DNA from: Opitutales bacterium
GTDB lineage: Bacteria > Verrucomicrobiota > Verrucomicrobiia > Opitutales > Seribacteraceae
DNA length: 64,000 nucleotides
Direction: 5' to 3'
Assembly (NCBI GenBank): GCA_029254745.1
Contig: JAQWWZ010000001.1
Coordinates: 1-64,000, forward strand
The notes under the pieces were generated by a model. The model saw only the letters and a program-made list of their open reading frames with translations, searched no databases and was not told the DNA's origin. The stretch's first letter is position 1. Each line of letters opens with the position of its first letter. The position numbers were made by a program, and so were the translations under genes. This document shows, piece by piece, positions 36,357 through 47,000 of the stretch.

Positions 36357-38843
36357 ATGGCAACGGTTACCGAAAAATCACCTGAAAAGGCTAAAAATCC
36401 ATTAACATCCAGCACTCAAGTTAGCGAAATGAAGGAGGCGATCCAACGTCAACTTCGTCTTACCTTAGCTAGGCATCTTGATAATGCTACCAAACGAGAA
36501 ATATGGATGGCAACTTGTCTCGCTGTTCGAGAGAAAGTGGTGGATCGGTTCATCGAGACTCAGGCAACTCATAACCATGAAGATGCCCGACGCGTTTATT
36601 ATTTAAGCTTGGAGTATCTGATGGGTCGGTTGCTCAATTCAAATCTTTGCAACCTTGGATTATATAAAGCAACTGAAGAAGCTCTTGCTGAACTTGGCTT
36701 CGAACTCAATTTGTTGAGCGAAGAAGAACACGATATGGGTCTTGGTAATGGAGGGCTTGGCCGATTAGCCGCCTGTTTCTTAGACTCGATGGCAACCATG
36801 GATTTACCTGCGATTGGGTACGGAATTTATTACCAGTTTGGACTTTTTCGCCAGGAGTTTGAAAAAGGTAGGCAGGTGGAGCATCCTGACGACTGGCTCA
36901 AATACGGGAATCCGTGGGCTATCATGCGTCCCCAGTATGCACGGCGTGTTAAGTTGTACGGCCATGTTGAACATTCCTATGATGATCGGGGTGACTATAA
37001 CCCTCAGTGGGTAAGTACCAAATATGTAGAGGGTGTTCCTTATGACTTAGCGATTGTGGGATACGGAGCAGAGACCGTAAATTTCTTGCGATTATGGGAA
37101 GCTCGTGCTTCCGAGGAGTTAGATTTACAAGTTTTTAACCAAGGAGGATATGTAGAAGCGGTCAGAGAAAAAGCAATGGGTGAAAGTATTTCCAAAGTGC
37201 TTTACCCCAATGATGAGACTGAAAATGGGAAAGAACTTCGCTTGGTACAGCAGTACTTCTTTGTAGCTTGTTCCATACAGGATATGATTGCTCGTTTTCA
37301 AAGGAGCCATAAAGACTGGAAAAAGTTTCCCGAAAAAGTAGTGGTTCAGCTTAACGATACCCACCCCGCTGTTGCGATTCTCGAACTTATGAGGATTTTT
37401 GTGGATGAGGAAAAAATGGACTGGGATACCGCTTGGAAAATCGTTAAATCCACATTCGCCTACACCAATCATACCCTTCTCCCTGAAGCCTTGGAGACCT
37501 GGAGTGAAGGCTTATTTGAAAAAGTCCTTCCTAGGCACCTGCAAATAGTTCAAGAAATAAACCGACGGTTTATCAAAGACGAACTGGAAAGTCGTTGGCC
37601 CAGTGATGGTTCAAAAATTAATAATATGTCGATCGTTTCGCACGGTCTGATTCACATGGCTCATTTGTCAGTTGTTGGGAGTCATTCTGTAAATGGAGTT
37701 GCGGCCCTTCACACGCAACTCCTCAAAGAAAACTTACTTTCTGATTTCGCAGATCTTTATCCAACGCGTTTTAATAATAAAACAAATGGAATTACCCCAC
37801 GCCGTTGGCTTCTTGGTTGTAACCCCGAGTTGTCAGAGTTGATCAATGACTCGATTGGCACAGGTTGGACTAAAGATTTAAATTTACTAAGAGGGTTGGA
37901 GGTTTTTGCAGAAAATGAATCTTTTCAAGACCAATTTCTTGCAATCAAAAGGAGGAATAAAGTTACCCTGACTGACCTTGTAGCGGACAAAATGGGCTTA
38001 AATATAAATCCTGATGCTATGTTTGATTCTCAAATCAAACGCTTGCACGAATACAAAAGGCAGCATCTTAATTTACTCCATATTTTAACGCTCTATCGCA
38101 GGTTACTTCATGACCCTGATCTCAATATTTCCCCCCGAGTTTTTATTTTTGGAGCCAAAGCAGCTCCTGGCTACCACCTAGCGAAGGTAATTATTCATGC
38201 GATTAATTTAGTGGGTGATAGAATCAATAACGACGAGAGAATTGGGCATAAGCTGAAAGTGGCTTATTGGCCGAATTATGGAGTATCCTCGGCTGAGAGA
38301 ATTATCCCGGCTACAGATTTGTCAGAGCAAATCTCAACTGCAGGAAAAGAGGCATCTGGGACGGGTAACATGAAGTTTGCTCTTAATGGTGCGTTAACGA
38401 TTGGTACATTGGACGGGGCTAATGTTGAAATCCTGGAAGAGGTAGGAGACGATAACATCTTTATATTTGGAAAAACTGTGGAAGGGATTAACAGCTTGAA
38501 AGAAAATAATTACGATCCATGTTCTTTTTACGAAAGTGATGCGGAACTTAAAGCGGTGTTAGATTGGCTCTCTTCTGATTATTTTTCCCCGAAAGAAGGA
38601 AATTTGTTAGAGGATTTGCCCAAGAGCCTGCTTGAGTGGGGAGATCCATTTTGTGTCTTGGCTGATTATCGGGCTTACGTTGATGCCCAAGAAAAAGCTG
38701 ATAAAGTTTTTCAAAATCCTCGGGAATGGGCAACTATGGCTGTTCGTAATGTTGCAGGATCAGGTAAATTTTCTTCAGATCGTACAATTTCCGAATATGC
38801 CAAAGATATCTGGAAATTGAATCCCGTCGCCGTAGGTCACTGA
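36357..38843 (+). CDS. glgP: Glycogen/starch/alpha-glucan phosphorylase
   Basis: 828 residues, family GT35, normal length. It releases glucose 1-phosphate from alpha-1,4-glucans. The pyridoxal-phosphate site [14 protein letters not shown] places the Schiff-base lysine at Lys673; other family blocks are [41 protein letters not shown] and KRLHEYKRQ. It works with the mutarotase and aldolase in sugar turnover. No Shine-Dalgarno is visible. Its stop codon overlaps the likely start of the next gene. Confidence 0.97.
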   Translation: MATVTEKSPEKAKNPLTSSTQVSEMKEAIQRQLRLTLARHLDNATKREIWMATCLAVREKVVDRFIETQATHNHEDARRVYYLSLEYLMGRLLNSNLCNLGLYKATEEALAELGFELNLLSEEEHDMGLGNGGLGRLAACFLDSMATMDLPAIGYGIYYQFGLFRQEFEKGRQVEHPDDWLKYGNPWAIMRPQYARRVKLYGHVEHSYDDRGDYNPQWVSTKYVEGVPYDLAIVGYGAETVNFLRLWEARASEELDLQVFNQGGYVEAVREKAMGESISKVLYPNDETENGKELRLVQQYFFVACSIQDMIARFQRSHKDWKKFPEKVVVQLNDTHPAVAILELMRIFVDEEKMDWDTAWKIVKSTFAYTNHTLLPEALETWSEGLFEKVLPRHLQIVQEINRRFIKDELESRWPSDGSKINNMSIVSHGLIHMAHLSVVGSHSVNGVAALHTQLLKENLLSDFADLYPTRFNNKTNGITPRRWLLGCNPELSELINDSIGTGWTKDLNLLRGLEVFAENESFQDQFLAIKRRNKVTLTDLVADKMGLNINPDAMFDSQIKRLHEYKRQHLNLLHILTLYRRLLHDPDLNISPRVFIFGAKAAPGYHLAKVIIHAINLVGDRINNDERIGHKLKVAYWPNYGVSSAERIIPATDLSEQISTAGKEASGTGNMKFALNGALTIGTLDGANVEILEEVGDDNIFIFGKTVEGINSLKENNYDPCSFYESDAELKAVLDWLSSDYFSPKEGNLLEDLPKSLLEWGDPFCVLADYRAYVDAQEKADKVFQNPREWATMAVRNVAGSGKFSSDRTISEYAKDIWKLNPVAVGH

Positions 38844-39601
38844 AATTAGGCTTTGAGATTTACCGGTTTGTTTCCCTGCTTTATGTAGCAGTTATTTTCC
38901 AGGTTTCATTACTTGGAAATGAAATACCATTTCAACCAGGAGAAAAGTTAGAGTATGAATTGAAATGGGGCTATTTCCCTGTTGGTTCAGCTACATTGGA
39001 AGTCCTGCCTATGAAAAAAGAGGGAGACGGTCCCCTATATCATTTGTCATTCCGGGTAAGGACGAATTCCTTTGCAGACAAAATTTACAAGGTAAGAACT
39101 GAAATTCAATCAGAAGTTTCATCGAATTTTAGTCGTTCTTTAAGCTACCGAAAAAAACAAAAAGAAGGACGGACACAAAGAGATATTCTTGTGCAGTTTG
39201 ATTACGAAAAAAATATTGCCACCTATCAACAAAAGGGAGGGATAACTTCTTATTTACCAATACCGAAAAAGGTTTTTGATCCCCTTGCCATTGCTTATTT
39301 TTTCCGCATTGGTCAATTATCTTCTCATTTAAAAATAAATCTTCCCACTTGCGACGGTAAGAAAATTCAAAATATTGTAGTTAAAACAACAGAGAGGGAA
39401 AAAATAAAAGTTCCTGCTGGTACATTTTACGCATATAAAGCTATTCCTGAGATGAAGAACTTGCGAGGGGTTTTCAAAAAAAGCCCAGATGGAATTTTAC
39501 AGGTGTGGTATGCTGACGATGAAGAGAAAATTCCGATTAAAATAAGCAGCAAGGTGGTCGTCGGAAGCTTTACTGCGAGCTTAAAATCAAGAACAAAATA
39601 A
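38840..39601 (+). CDS. DUF3108 exported protein with uncertain start
   Basis: The mature part matches the DUF3108 family: [26 protein letters not shown] at the start, [10 protein letters not shown] in the middle, [10 protein letters not shown] and [18 protein letters not shown] at the end. Members are periplasmic beta-rich proteins of unknown function. No ATG or GTG starts this frame. The first TTG (38960) would cut into the domain, whereas the in-frame CTG at 38840, overlapping the glgP stop, gives a complete signal peptide ([21 protein letters not shown]). CTG at 38876 or ATT at 38858 are alternatives. Length is 253 residues from 38840. Translational coupling to glgP would explain the weak start. 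Confidence 0.75.
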   Translation: MKLGFEIYRFVSLLYVAVIFQVSLLGNEIPFQPGEKLEYELKWGYFPVGSATLEVLPMKKEGDGPLYHLSFRVRTNSFADKIYKVRTEIQSEVSSNFSRSLSYRKKQKEGRTQRDILVQFDYEKNIATYQQKGGITSYLPIPKKVFDPLAIAYFFRIGQLSSHLKINLPTCDGKKIQNIVVKTTEREKIKVPAGTFYAYKAIPEMKNLRGVFKKSPDGILQVWYADDEEKIPIKISSKVVVGSFTASLKSRTK

Positions 39602-39612
39602 GGATTTACGAC

Positions 39613-40506
39613 CTAGAGGTTGGTCGTCGGTTCATTTTTCATAAGTTCTACAAACGATCGAAGGGCAGGTGTGATAACTCGATTTTTTTTGTATATTACA
39701 GCGAGTGGTCGGTTGTGAATACCACCTTCAAGTTTGTAGGTAACAAGTTGGTTTCTTTCCACTTCATTTCTCACTGTGCTAGCCGGTAGGATGGCTAGAC
39801 CGGCATTAATTTCAAGAGCACGCTTTACGGTCTCAACATTATCGAACTCCATGGTTACTGAGACCTCTACATCTGCATTGGCCAAAATTTCATCGGTTGC
39901 TTTTCGTGTGGGTATATCTTTTTCAAAGGCAACCAAATCCACTCCTTTTAAGTTGTCAATGGTGAGCATTTTCTTTTGGGCGAGATTGTTTTCCGGACTC
40001 ATTGCCACGATCAATTCATCGTTAGCGAAAGGTTCTATTATCAATTCTTTGTGAGGCGAAGGGAAAGCAACTAATCCAACATCCGCCGAACCATGCAACA
40101 CATCCTCGTAGACAAGGTTTGCTCTGCGGTATTCGACCCGGGCATTAACAGAAGGAAATTCTTTAATGAATTTCTTCAAATACGGGGGCAGTTCATGGAG
40201 ACCAATACTGTTGACAGTAGATATCTGGATCGTACCGCTGACAATATTCCTCATTTCTTGAATCTCGCAGTGCAGTTTTTCGTACAAGGATAAAATTTGC
40301 TTAAAAGTCGAGTACAGAGCAGTGCCCTGCGGGGTGAGCCTAAATTTCTTTTGGTTTCGATCAATAATGAGCATGTCATACTGTGATTCCATTGCCTTAA
40401 GTTGTTGACTTACAGCAGACTGTGTGACCTCATTTAACCTAGCAGACTTGGAAAAACTTTTTGTTTCCACTAAGTCGCAGAAGGTCTTAAAATTTTGAAT
40501 GTGCAT
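39613..40506 (-). CDS. LysR-family transcriptional regulator
   Basis: 297 residues. The N-terminal winged helix is classic LysR (FKTFCDLVETKSFSKSARLNEVTQSAVSQQLKAME), followed by a periplasmic-binding-protein-like effector domain (about 90-290). Residues such as SAVSQQLKALE and the FPSVNARVEYRRAN region resemble CysB/CbbR-type members, but no effector can be named. It is divergent from the PLP-binding protein gene with 57 bases between starts, which suggests that it controls that gene and itself. It ends 12 bases after the convergent DUF3108 stop. Confidence 0.92.
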   Translation of the reverse strand: MHIQNFKTFCDLVETKSFSKSARLNEVTQSAVSQQLKAMESQYDMLIIDRNQKKFRLTPQGTALYSTFKQILSLYEKLHCEIQEMRNIVSGTIQISTVNSIGLHELPPYLKKFIKEFPSVNARVEYRRANLVYEDVLHGSADVGLVAFPSPHKELIIEPFANDELIVAMSPENNLAQKKMLTIDNLKGVDLVAFEKDIPTRKATDEILANADVEVSVTMEFDNVETVKRALEINAGLAILPASTVRNEVERNQLVTYKLEGGIHNRPLAVIYKKNRVITPALRSFVELMKNEPTTNL

Positions 40507-40563
40507 AAGTAATTACTATTACCTCAACTTATGATAGGCAAATCTAATATATTTCATTAACTA

Positions 40564-41253
40564 ATGATAAGTGAAAAAAAATTTCTTGATAACTTACATA
40601 TAATCCAAAGTCAAATTGCTGAATCCTGCAGGGCAAGTGGTCGAAATCCTGATGATGTTACTTTGTTGCCAGTTACCAAAAATTGGCCCGCTGGTGTAGT
40701 TGACTACTGCAAGAGAGCTAAGCTAATGAGGGTTGGAGAAAATCGGGTACAAGAGGCGCTGGAAAAAAAACTTGGAATATCGGAAGTGTGCTGGGAGTTG
40801 ATTGGGCACTTACAAACAAATAAAACGAGACAAGTTGTAGGCGAATTTTCCAGGATTCAGACAGTTGATAGCCGAAAACTACTTAAGAAAATTAATGATG
40901 TTTCACTACAAAAAAAAATAAAAACCTCTATTCTTCTTCAGGTAAATGCTGGGAGTGATCCAGCTAAATATGGGTGCTCTGTCGAAGTGGTTGATGACCT
41001 GCTTGAGTTCGCACTTTCACAGCAAAATATTGCAGTTGAGGGACTTATGACAATTGCTCCCTATGCGCCAGATAATTTAGATATCGCCAAAACCACTTTT
41101 CAAAAATTGCGAACCTTAAGGGATGACTTATGCCAAAAGTGGGATGTAGAGTTAAAAGAACTTTCAATGGGAATGAGTATGGATATGCAAGAGGCAATCG
41201 CTGCAGGAAGTACTATGGTGCGCGTGGGTTCTGCTTTGTTTGGGAGACGCTAA
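40564..41253 (+). CDS. Pyridoxal-phosphate homeostasis protein (YggS/PLPBP family)
   Basis: 229 residues, the fold-type III PLP-binding barrel that buffers free PLP in the cytoplasm. The PLP lysine lies in LLPVTKNWP (Lys39, usually AVSKTKP), followed by GENRVQEALEK, WELIGHLQTNK, and the C-terminal LSMGMSMDMQEAIAAGSTMVRVGSALFGRR signature (seen in parts). No ribosome site is visible; the start is two bases after a TAA-containing AT-rich stretch. Confidence 0.93.
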   Translation: MISEKKFLDNLHIIQSQIAESCRASGRNPDDVTLLPVTKNWPAGVVDYCKRAKLMRVGENRVQEALEKKLGISEVCWELIGHLQTNKTRQVVGEFSRIQTVDSRKLLKKINDVSLQKKIKTSILLQVNAGSDPAKYGCSVEVVDDLLEFALSQQNIAVEGLMTIAPYAPDNLDIAKTTFQKLRTLRDDLCQKWDVELKELSMGMSMDMQEAIAAGSTMVRVGSALFGRR

Positions 41254-41313
41254 TTTCTGTTTTCGAATAAGATTTCTTGCCCCATGGTAGAATCCAAGGG
41301 TATATAAAAATCA

Positions 41314-42177
41314 ATGAATAGTTCTGAGAAAACAAATTTCAATTCGATCAAAGCTCTGATTGATGATGAAACGCCCTTGGTCAGAAAAGCTGTGATACAG
41401 CAACTCAAGGATTTTCCAGACCAAGGGAAAACCTTTCTTAAAGATATTTTAGATGGAGCGGACCGTTTGCTAGCAAAGCACGCTCAAGAAATCAACAAGT
41501 CATTAGGCTGGGCAGATGTAGTTGGTGACTTCTTGAATTTTATACGCTCCCAAAGATATGAATTAGAGACCGGATGGTTCTTATTAGATCGTACTGTGTA
41601 TCCAAATTTTCAGGCCACCTCAGCGACTTTATTTCTGGATAGGTTGGCCGATCGTGTGCGAGATTTGGTTACTCCTCCACTTAGTCCGCGTCAAACATGT
41701 GCTCTCTTGAACCGTGTTCTTTTTCACGAATATGGATTCCGAGGATCCGGGAAAAATTTCGAAAATCCTCAAAATAGTTTCTTACACCGGGTACTAGACC
41801 GTCGACAAGGATTACCGATCACCCTCTCTGTGATATACCTTCTTATTGCCCGTAGGATTGGCTTGGAGTTGGATCCTATCGGATTACCTGGACGTTTTAT
41901 GGTTGGATGCTTTGCAGAGGAAAAACCTTTTTATGTTGATGCCTGGTCGGGTGGGAAAATTTTAGAGTTAGATCAGATGGAGAATTTTCTTGAACATTCT
42001 TCAATTGAGGATTCTGGTTCTGCCTTACTTCCTGTAACCGTTTCAGAAACATTATGCAGAGGGTGCAGGAATTTGGTTTATCATTTTGAGCTCTCTAAGG
42101 ATTCAGAAAAATCAAACCTTTTCAGTAGCTTTGTTAAAGAATTTGAACGCGTCCAAAGATTAGCATCAAATGCATGA
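41314..42177 (+). CDS. SirB1-like transglutaminase-fold protein
   Basis: 287 residues. The first 60 residues are helical. The core reads LNRVLFHEYGFRGSGKNFENPQNSFLHRVLDRRQGLPITLSVIY (in sections) and GLPGRFMVGC, with YVDAWSGG, which is the SirB1/transglutaminase-core pattern. The catalytic Cys of true transglutaminases is absent, as in the SirB1 family: the usual position is within ITLSVIYL. The role is unknown. Its last 8 bases overlap the start of aroE. Confidence 0.85.
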   Translation: MNSSEKTNFNSIKALIDDETPLVRKAVIQQLKDFPDQGKTFLKDILDGADRLLAKHAQEINKSLGWADVVGDFLNFIRSQRYELETGWFLLDRTVYPNFQATSATLFLDRLADRVRDLVTPPLSPRQTCALLNRVLFHEYGFRGSGKNFENPQNSFLHRVLDRRQGLPITLSVIYLLIARRIGLELDPIGLPGRFMVGCFAEEKPFYVDAWSGGKILELDQMENFLEHSSIEDSGSALLPVTVSETLCRGCRNLVYHFELSKDSEKSNLFSSFVKEFERVQRLASNA

Positions 42178-43069
42178 TAATCAGCTTACTTTGGATCAAA
42201 TAAAGCCATTAGCAGATGGACGGGTTGGGTTGGCAGTACTTGGTTTTCCAATAAATCATTCATTAAGTCCCCATCTACATAATGCTGCTCTTGCTCAATT
42301 GGCTTTTCATGACGAAAAGTTTAAAAACTGGAAATATGGAAAGGTCGAGTTGGCCGCCTCTGATTTAGGAAAAGCATTACCAAAGTTATGGGATTGTGGA
42401 TATAAGGGGTTAAATTTGACCATACCTCATAAAGTAGAAGTTCTACCTTTGTTGAGCTCTATTGATCCTGCTGCAGAAATTATGGGAGCGGTTAACACAT
42501 TGGTATGGAAAGAAGATGGATGGCATGGTTGTAATACCGATGGATATGGCCTTGAGGCAGGATTGAGGGAGTCTCTTTCAGTTGAGCTAGAAAATGCGCA
42601 GGTTCTTATTCTCGGGGCAGGGGGGGCTGCTAGGGCAGCAGCAGCCCAATGTTTGAAAAGCAGATGCAAAAAAATATGGTTAGCAAATCGATCAATCGGT
42701 CGTTTAACTGAAGTTGTGCATGTTCTGAGCAAAACTTTTGGAAGTAAAAGAATTCAATCTTTTGCACTAGATAGTTTACCCAACGAAGTAGGAAATATTA
42801 AAGGTTTGGTTATAATTAATGCCACATCATTGGGTTTAAAACGGGAAGACCTTTGCCCCATTGAATTAGATGGATTTGATCCCAGTTGTAAGATCTATGA
42901 CATGATTTACAACCCTGCTGTAACGAAGCTTCTTGAGCAGGCTAAATATGGTAAGATGAGTCATGCAAATGGACTATCGATGTTAGTACATCAAGCTGCA
43001 CGGGCTCTGGAACTTTGGACCCAGGAAAGTGTCAGCGTTTCTGCTATGTATAGTGGGGTGAGGGCGTGA
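42170..43069 (+). CDS. aroE: Shikimate dehydrogenase
   Basis: 299 residues. It reduces 3-dehydroshikimate with NADPH in aromatic amino-acid synthesis. Substrate-binding motifs are GFPINHSLSPHLHNAAL and NLTIPHK, with the catalytic Lys; NTDGYG holds the catalytic Asp. The nucleotide-binding site is GAGGAARAA followed by NRS. The C-terminal QAARALELWT is typical. It overlaps its neighbours on both sides (8 and 4 bases), so the run 40564-43965 is probably one operon. Confidence 0.96.
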   Translation: MHDNQLTLDQIKPLADGRVGLAVLGFPINHSLSPHLHNAALAQLAFHDEKFKNWKYGKVELAASDLGKALPKLWDCGYKGLNLTIPHKVEVLPLLSSIDPAAEIMGAVNTLVWKEDGWHGCNTDGYGLEAGLRESLSVELENAQVLILGAGGAARAAAAQCLKSRCKKIWLANRSIGRLTEVVHVLSKTFGSKRIQSFALDSLPNEVGNIKGLVIINATSLGLKREDLCPIELDGFDPSCKIYDMIYNPAVTKLLEQAKYGKMSHANGLSMLVHQAARALELWTQESVSVSAMYSGVRA

Positions 43070-43965
43070 TCGAATACCTTGGGGATGTCCATTTAATAAC
43101 CTGCTTTGGCCTTTTATTTGGTGCGATAGCTGGGAGTTTTATCAATGTTTGCGCTTTTCGTATTCCCCGTAACAAATCTGTGGTATTTCCTCCATCAAGC
43201 TGCCCAAAGTGTGAGCAATCAATTGCCTGGTACCGGAATATTCCCCTGCTCAGTTGGCTTGCCCAAAGAGGGCGTGCGGCATGTTGCTCTTTTAACATCC
43301 CAGCACGATATTTTTGGGTAGAATTAATAACTTCTTTGTCGTTTGCCTATTTTTTTCGCCTTTCGATACTTTCCTTGTCCTGGGATATCGGAATAGTGGG
43401 TTGTGTATTTAGTTTTATCCTTATTTCGGTTATTATTATCGACCTTGAGACCATGACGATCCCAGATCGCTTTAGTATGGGAGGAGCTATTATTGGTTTG
43501 ATTTTCTCTTTTGCTTACCCATCTCTTCATTCTTTTGAGGGCGTGGATATTTTTTCTCGTTTACATTCCCTTTTTACCTCTCTCATGGGTCTATTGATCG
43601 GTTCGTCTGTTCTGTATTGGATTGGTGCATTTGCGTACCGGATATTTGATCGTGATGCGCTAGGTGAGGGGGATGTGAAATTATTAGGCTGTATAGGAGC
43701 TTTTTGTGGATGGAAAGGAGCGATTTTCACCATTTTCGGGGGTGCTATGGTCGGTTGTGCTATGCTTATACCTTTGATGATATTTCAGAAAGTTAAAGCA
43801 AGAGGAGTAGACACAATCGATAATCCCGTTTCTTGGGGCCAAGAAGTACCTTTTGGCCCTTACTTAGCTGTAGCAGCCCTTATATTTTTTGCGGGTATGA
43901 ACGAGTTTGTTGACAAATGGTTATCCGTAAAACTTGTTCCAATCCTAAATGTAATTGGAAGCTAG
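43066..43965 (+). CDS. pilD: Type IV prepilin peptidase / leader peptidase
   Basis: 299 residues, GTG start overlapping the aroE stop. About eight membrane helices. The N-terminal methyltransferase-like part has GSFINVCAFRIPR and a zinc-knuckle: Cys46 and Cys49 (CPKC) are normal, but the second pair reads Ala-Ala-Cys73-Cys74 instead of Cys-x-x-Cys. The peptidase aspartates are Asp126 (IDLETMTIPD) and Asp203 (GEGDVKLLG). It processes type IV pilins or type II secretion pseudopilins; no pilin or secretion gene is in this window. Confidence 0.93.
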   Translation: MIEYLGDVHLITCFGLLFGAIAGSFINVCAFRIPRNKSVVFPPSSCPKCEQSIAWYRNIPLLSWLAQRGRAACCSFNIPARYFWVELITSLSFAYFFRLSILSLSWDIGIVGCVFSFILISVIIIDLETMTIPDRFSMGGAIIGLIFSFAYPSLHSFEGVDIFSRLHSLFTSLMGLLIGSSVLYWIGAFAYRIFDRDALGEGDVKLLGCIGAFCGWKGAIFTIFGGAMVGCAMLIPLMIFQKVKARGVDTIDNPVSWGQEVPFGPYLAVAALIFFAGMNEFVDKWLSVKLVPILNVIGS

Positions 43966-44044
43966 TCTTCTTTTTGCGTTGAACAAACCTATACGAGAAG
44001 GCATTTAAGATGATCATTTCCCCCAATTTTTATTCAGTTAAATT

Positions 44045-47000
44045 ATGAAGAAATTACTTGTTGCAAACCGTAGTGAAATAGCCGTGCGTATTTTTCGTTC
44101 AGCTTCCGAACTTAATCTTCGGACAGTTGCAATCTACGCTGAAGAGGATCGGTTTGGAGTGCACCGTTTTAAAGCTGATGAGGCCTACCTCATTGGAAAG
44201 GGAAAAGGTCCGGTGGCTGCATATTTGGATATCGAGTCTATCATCTCTTTGGCAAAGGAAAAGAAAGTGGATATGATTCACCCCGGCTATGGTTTCCTTT
44301 CCGAGAATGCAGAGTTTGCCCGAGCTTGTGAAGATGCTGGAATTATTTTTATTGGACCATCTCCCGAACTTTTAGAAAGTATGGGTGATAAAGTCGCAGC
44401 TAAAAAAGCGGCGGATGAAGCGGGAGTGCCAACATTGCCCGCAACACCCAATCCAGTTGCTAATCCCAAAGAAGCACTCAAGTGGGGCCGAAAAATTGGG
44501 TTCCCGCTGATTATTAAAGCTGCTTTTGGCGGAGGAGGCCGGGGCATGCGAGTGGTGCACAAAGAAGAAGATTTAAAATCTATGCTTGAAGAAGCCCAAG
44601 GTGAAGCCGAAAGAGCTTTTGGGAATTCCTCTGTTTTCCTTGAACGATATGTGGGGCGAGCCAAGCATTTGGAGGTTCAAATTTTGGGTGATCGTAAGGG
44701 TAATGTTGTACACTTGCATGAACGCGACTGTTCAGTTCAAAGGAGGTACCAAAAAGTGGTCGAGGTAGCTCCTTCAATTGGGCTGGATCCTAAGGTTGTA
44801 AATGAGCTTTGCCAAGCGGGTGTGGATCTCGCAAACAATGTCGGCTACAATAATGCAGGAACGGTTGAATTCTTATTGGATCAAGACACCAATGAATGGT
44901 TCTTTATCGAAATGAATCCAAGAATTCAGGTCGAGCACACCGTGACTGAACAAATTACTGGTATTGATATTGTTCGTTCTCAGATCTTGGTCGCCATGGA
45001 ACATGATCTTCATGGAAAGCGGATTGGTATTCCTACCCAGGATCATATTCCTCGCAATGGATGCGCCGTTCAATGCCGTGTTACTACAGAAGATCCTGAG
45101 AAAGATTTTACTCCGGATTATGGTAAGATTTTAAGTTATCGATCTGCAGCTGGTTTTGGAGTCAGGCTCGATGGTGCAATGGGTGATACGGGGTCGATTA
45201 TTACCCCTTTTTACGATTCTTTACTGGTTAAGCTTACCACCTCTGGTCCAGATTTACCGCAAGCATTGGATCGGATGCATCGATCTCTTCGCGAAATGCG
45301 TATCCGGGGGGTTAAAACCAACATTCCTTTCCTGGAGAATGTAATCACTCACAAGGATTTCATTCAGGGTAAAGCGACAACGCGGATGATAGATATCACC
45401 CCGAGTTTGTTTCAATTCAAAGCAAGACGAGACCGAGCTTCTCGCTTACTTGGTTATCTTGGTGAAGTCATTGTAAACGGTAACCCCCAGGTTAAAGGAA
45501 GAGAGCGAGTTAGTAATCCTCTCCCACTGATTGTCCCCGAGCATGATGCTCGAGCTGAACCACCTAGAGGTACCCGAGATTTATTGTTATCGATGGGGGC
45601 GCCTAAGTTTTCTCAATGGATGCGAGACCAGAAGCCTTTGATGATTACCGACACCACTTTACGTGATGCTCACCAATCTCTTTTTGCGGCCCGTATGCGT
45701 TCTCACGATATGTTATCCGTGGCTGATTTTATTTCGCGTCGCTTATCCGGTCTCTTTAGCCTTGAAATGTGGGGCGGTGCTACCTTTGACACCTGCATGC
45801 GTTTTCTTGGCGAATGTCCATTTGAAAGATTGAGAACCCTACGCGAAAAAATCCCCAATGTACTCTTTCAGATGTTATTACGAGGATCCAATGCCGTTGG
45901 GTATGCCAACTACCCTGATAATGTAGTCCGTGAGTTTATCATCCATTCATCCCAAGCAGGAATGGATGTATTTCGTATATTTGATTCTCTTAACTATTTA
46001 CCAAATTTAAAAGTGGCCATGCAAACTGTAGCTGAGAAAACAAATTCTCTGTGCGAAGCTGCGGTTTGTTTTACGGGTGATTTTACCAACTCAAGTGAAG
46101 AAAAATATGTACTCAAATATTATGTAGATTTGGCAAAAGAATTGGAGAAGATGGGGGCTCATATCTTAGCAATTAAGGATATGGCTGGACTTTGTCATCC
46201 GATTGCGGCTCACAGGCTTGTCAAAGCCCTTCGCAACGAAACTTCATTACCGATTCACTTTCATACCCATGATTCGAGCGGTATTGCGTCAGCCTCTGTT
46301 TTAAAAGCAGCGGAAGCCGGAGTTGATGTCGTTGACCTTGCGGTCTCTTCTATGTCTGGGTGCACAAGCCAACCAAATTTAAATTCGGTTGTTCATGCAT
46401 TACAAAACGCACCTCGATCGACAGGTCTTCAAGTAGATGCTTTAAACGAGCTGTCTATCTATTGGGAAGCCGTTCGTCAATATTACGCTCCCTTCGATAC
46501 CTCTCCGCCATTTGGAAGCGCCGAGGTTTATCAACACCAAATGCCTGGAGGTCAGTACACCAATCTGCGGGAGCAGGCAACTGCTCTTGGCTTGGGTAAA
46601 AGGTGGCCTGATGTTGTTAAAACCTATCAGGAGGTTAACGAGCTTTTGGGTAATATTGTCAAGGTCACACCCAGCAGTAAATGTGTGGGTGATCTTGCTA
46701 TCTTTCTCATTACCAAAGGTGTAAAACCAAGAGACTTGGCTAATTTACCTCCAGAAACTGGTTTTCCAGAGTCGGTCAAAGACTTGATGTCTGGAAACCT
46801 CGGGCAACCCAAAGGGGGATGGCCCAAAGATGTACAGAAAGTAATCTTAGGGGATCGAAAACCATTACGTGGAAGACCTGGTGCTACGGCCCCTAAAATT
46901 GATCTGCGACAAGAAAAAACAAAGATCAAGAAAAAGTATGGTAGTAAGTCCACGGATGATGATTTGTTTTCATCTCTCATGTATCCAAAAGTATATGAGG

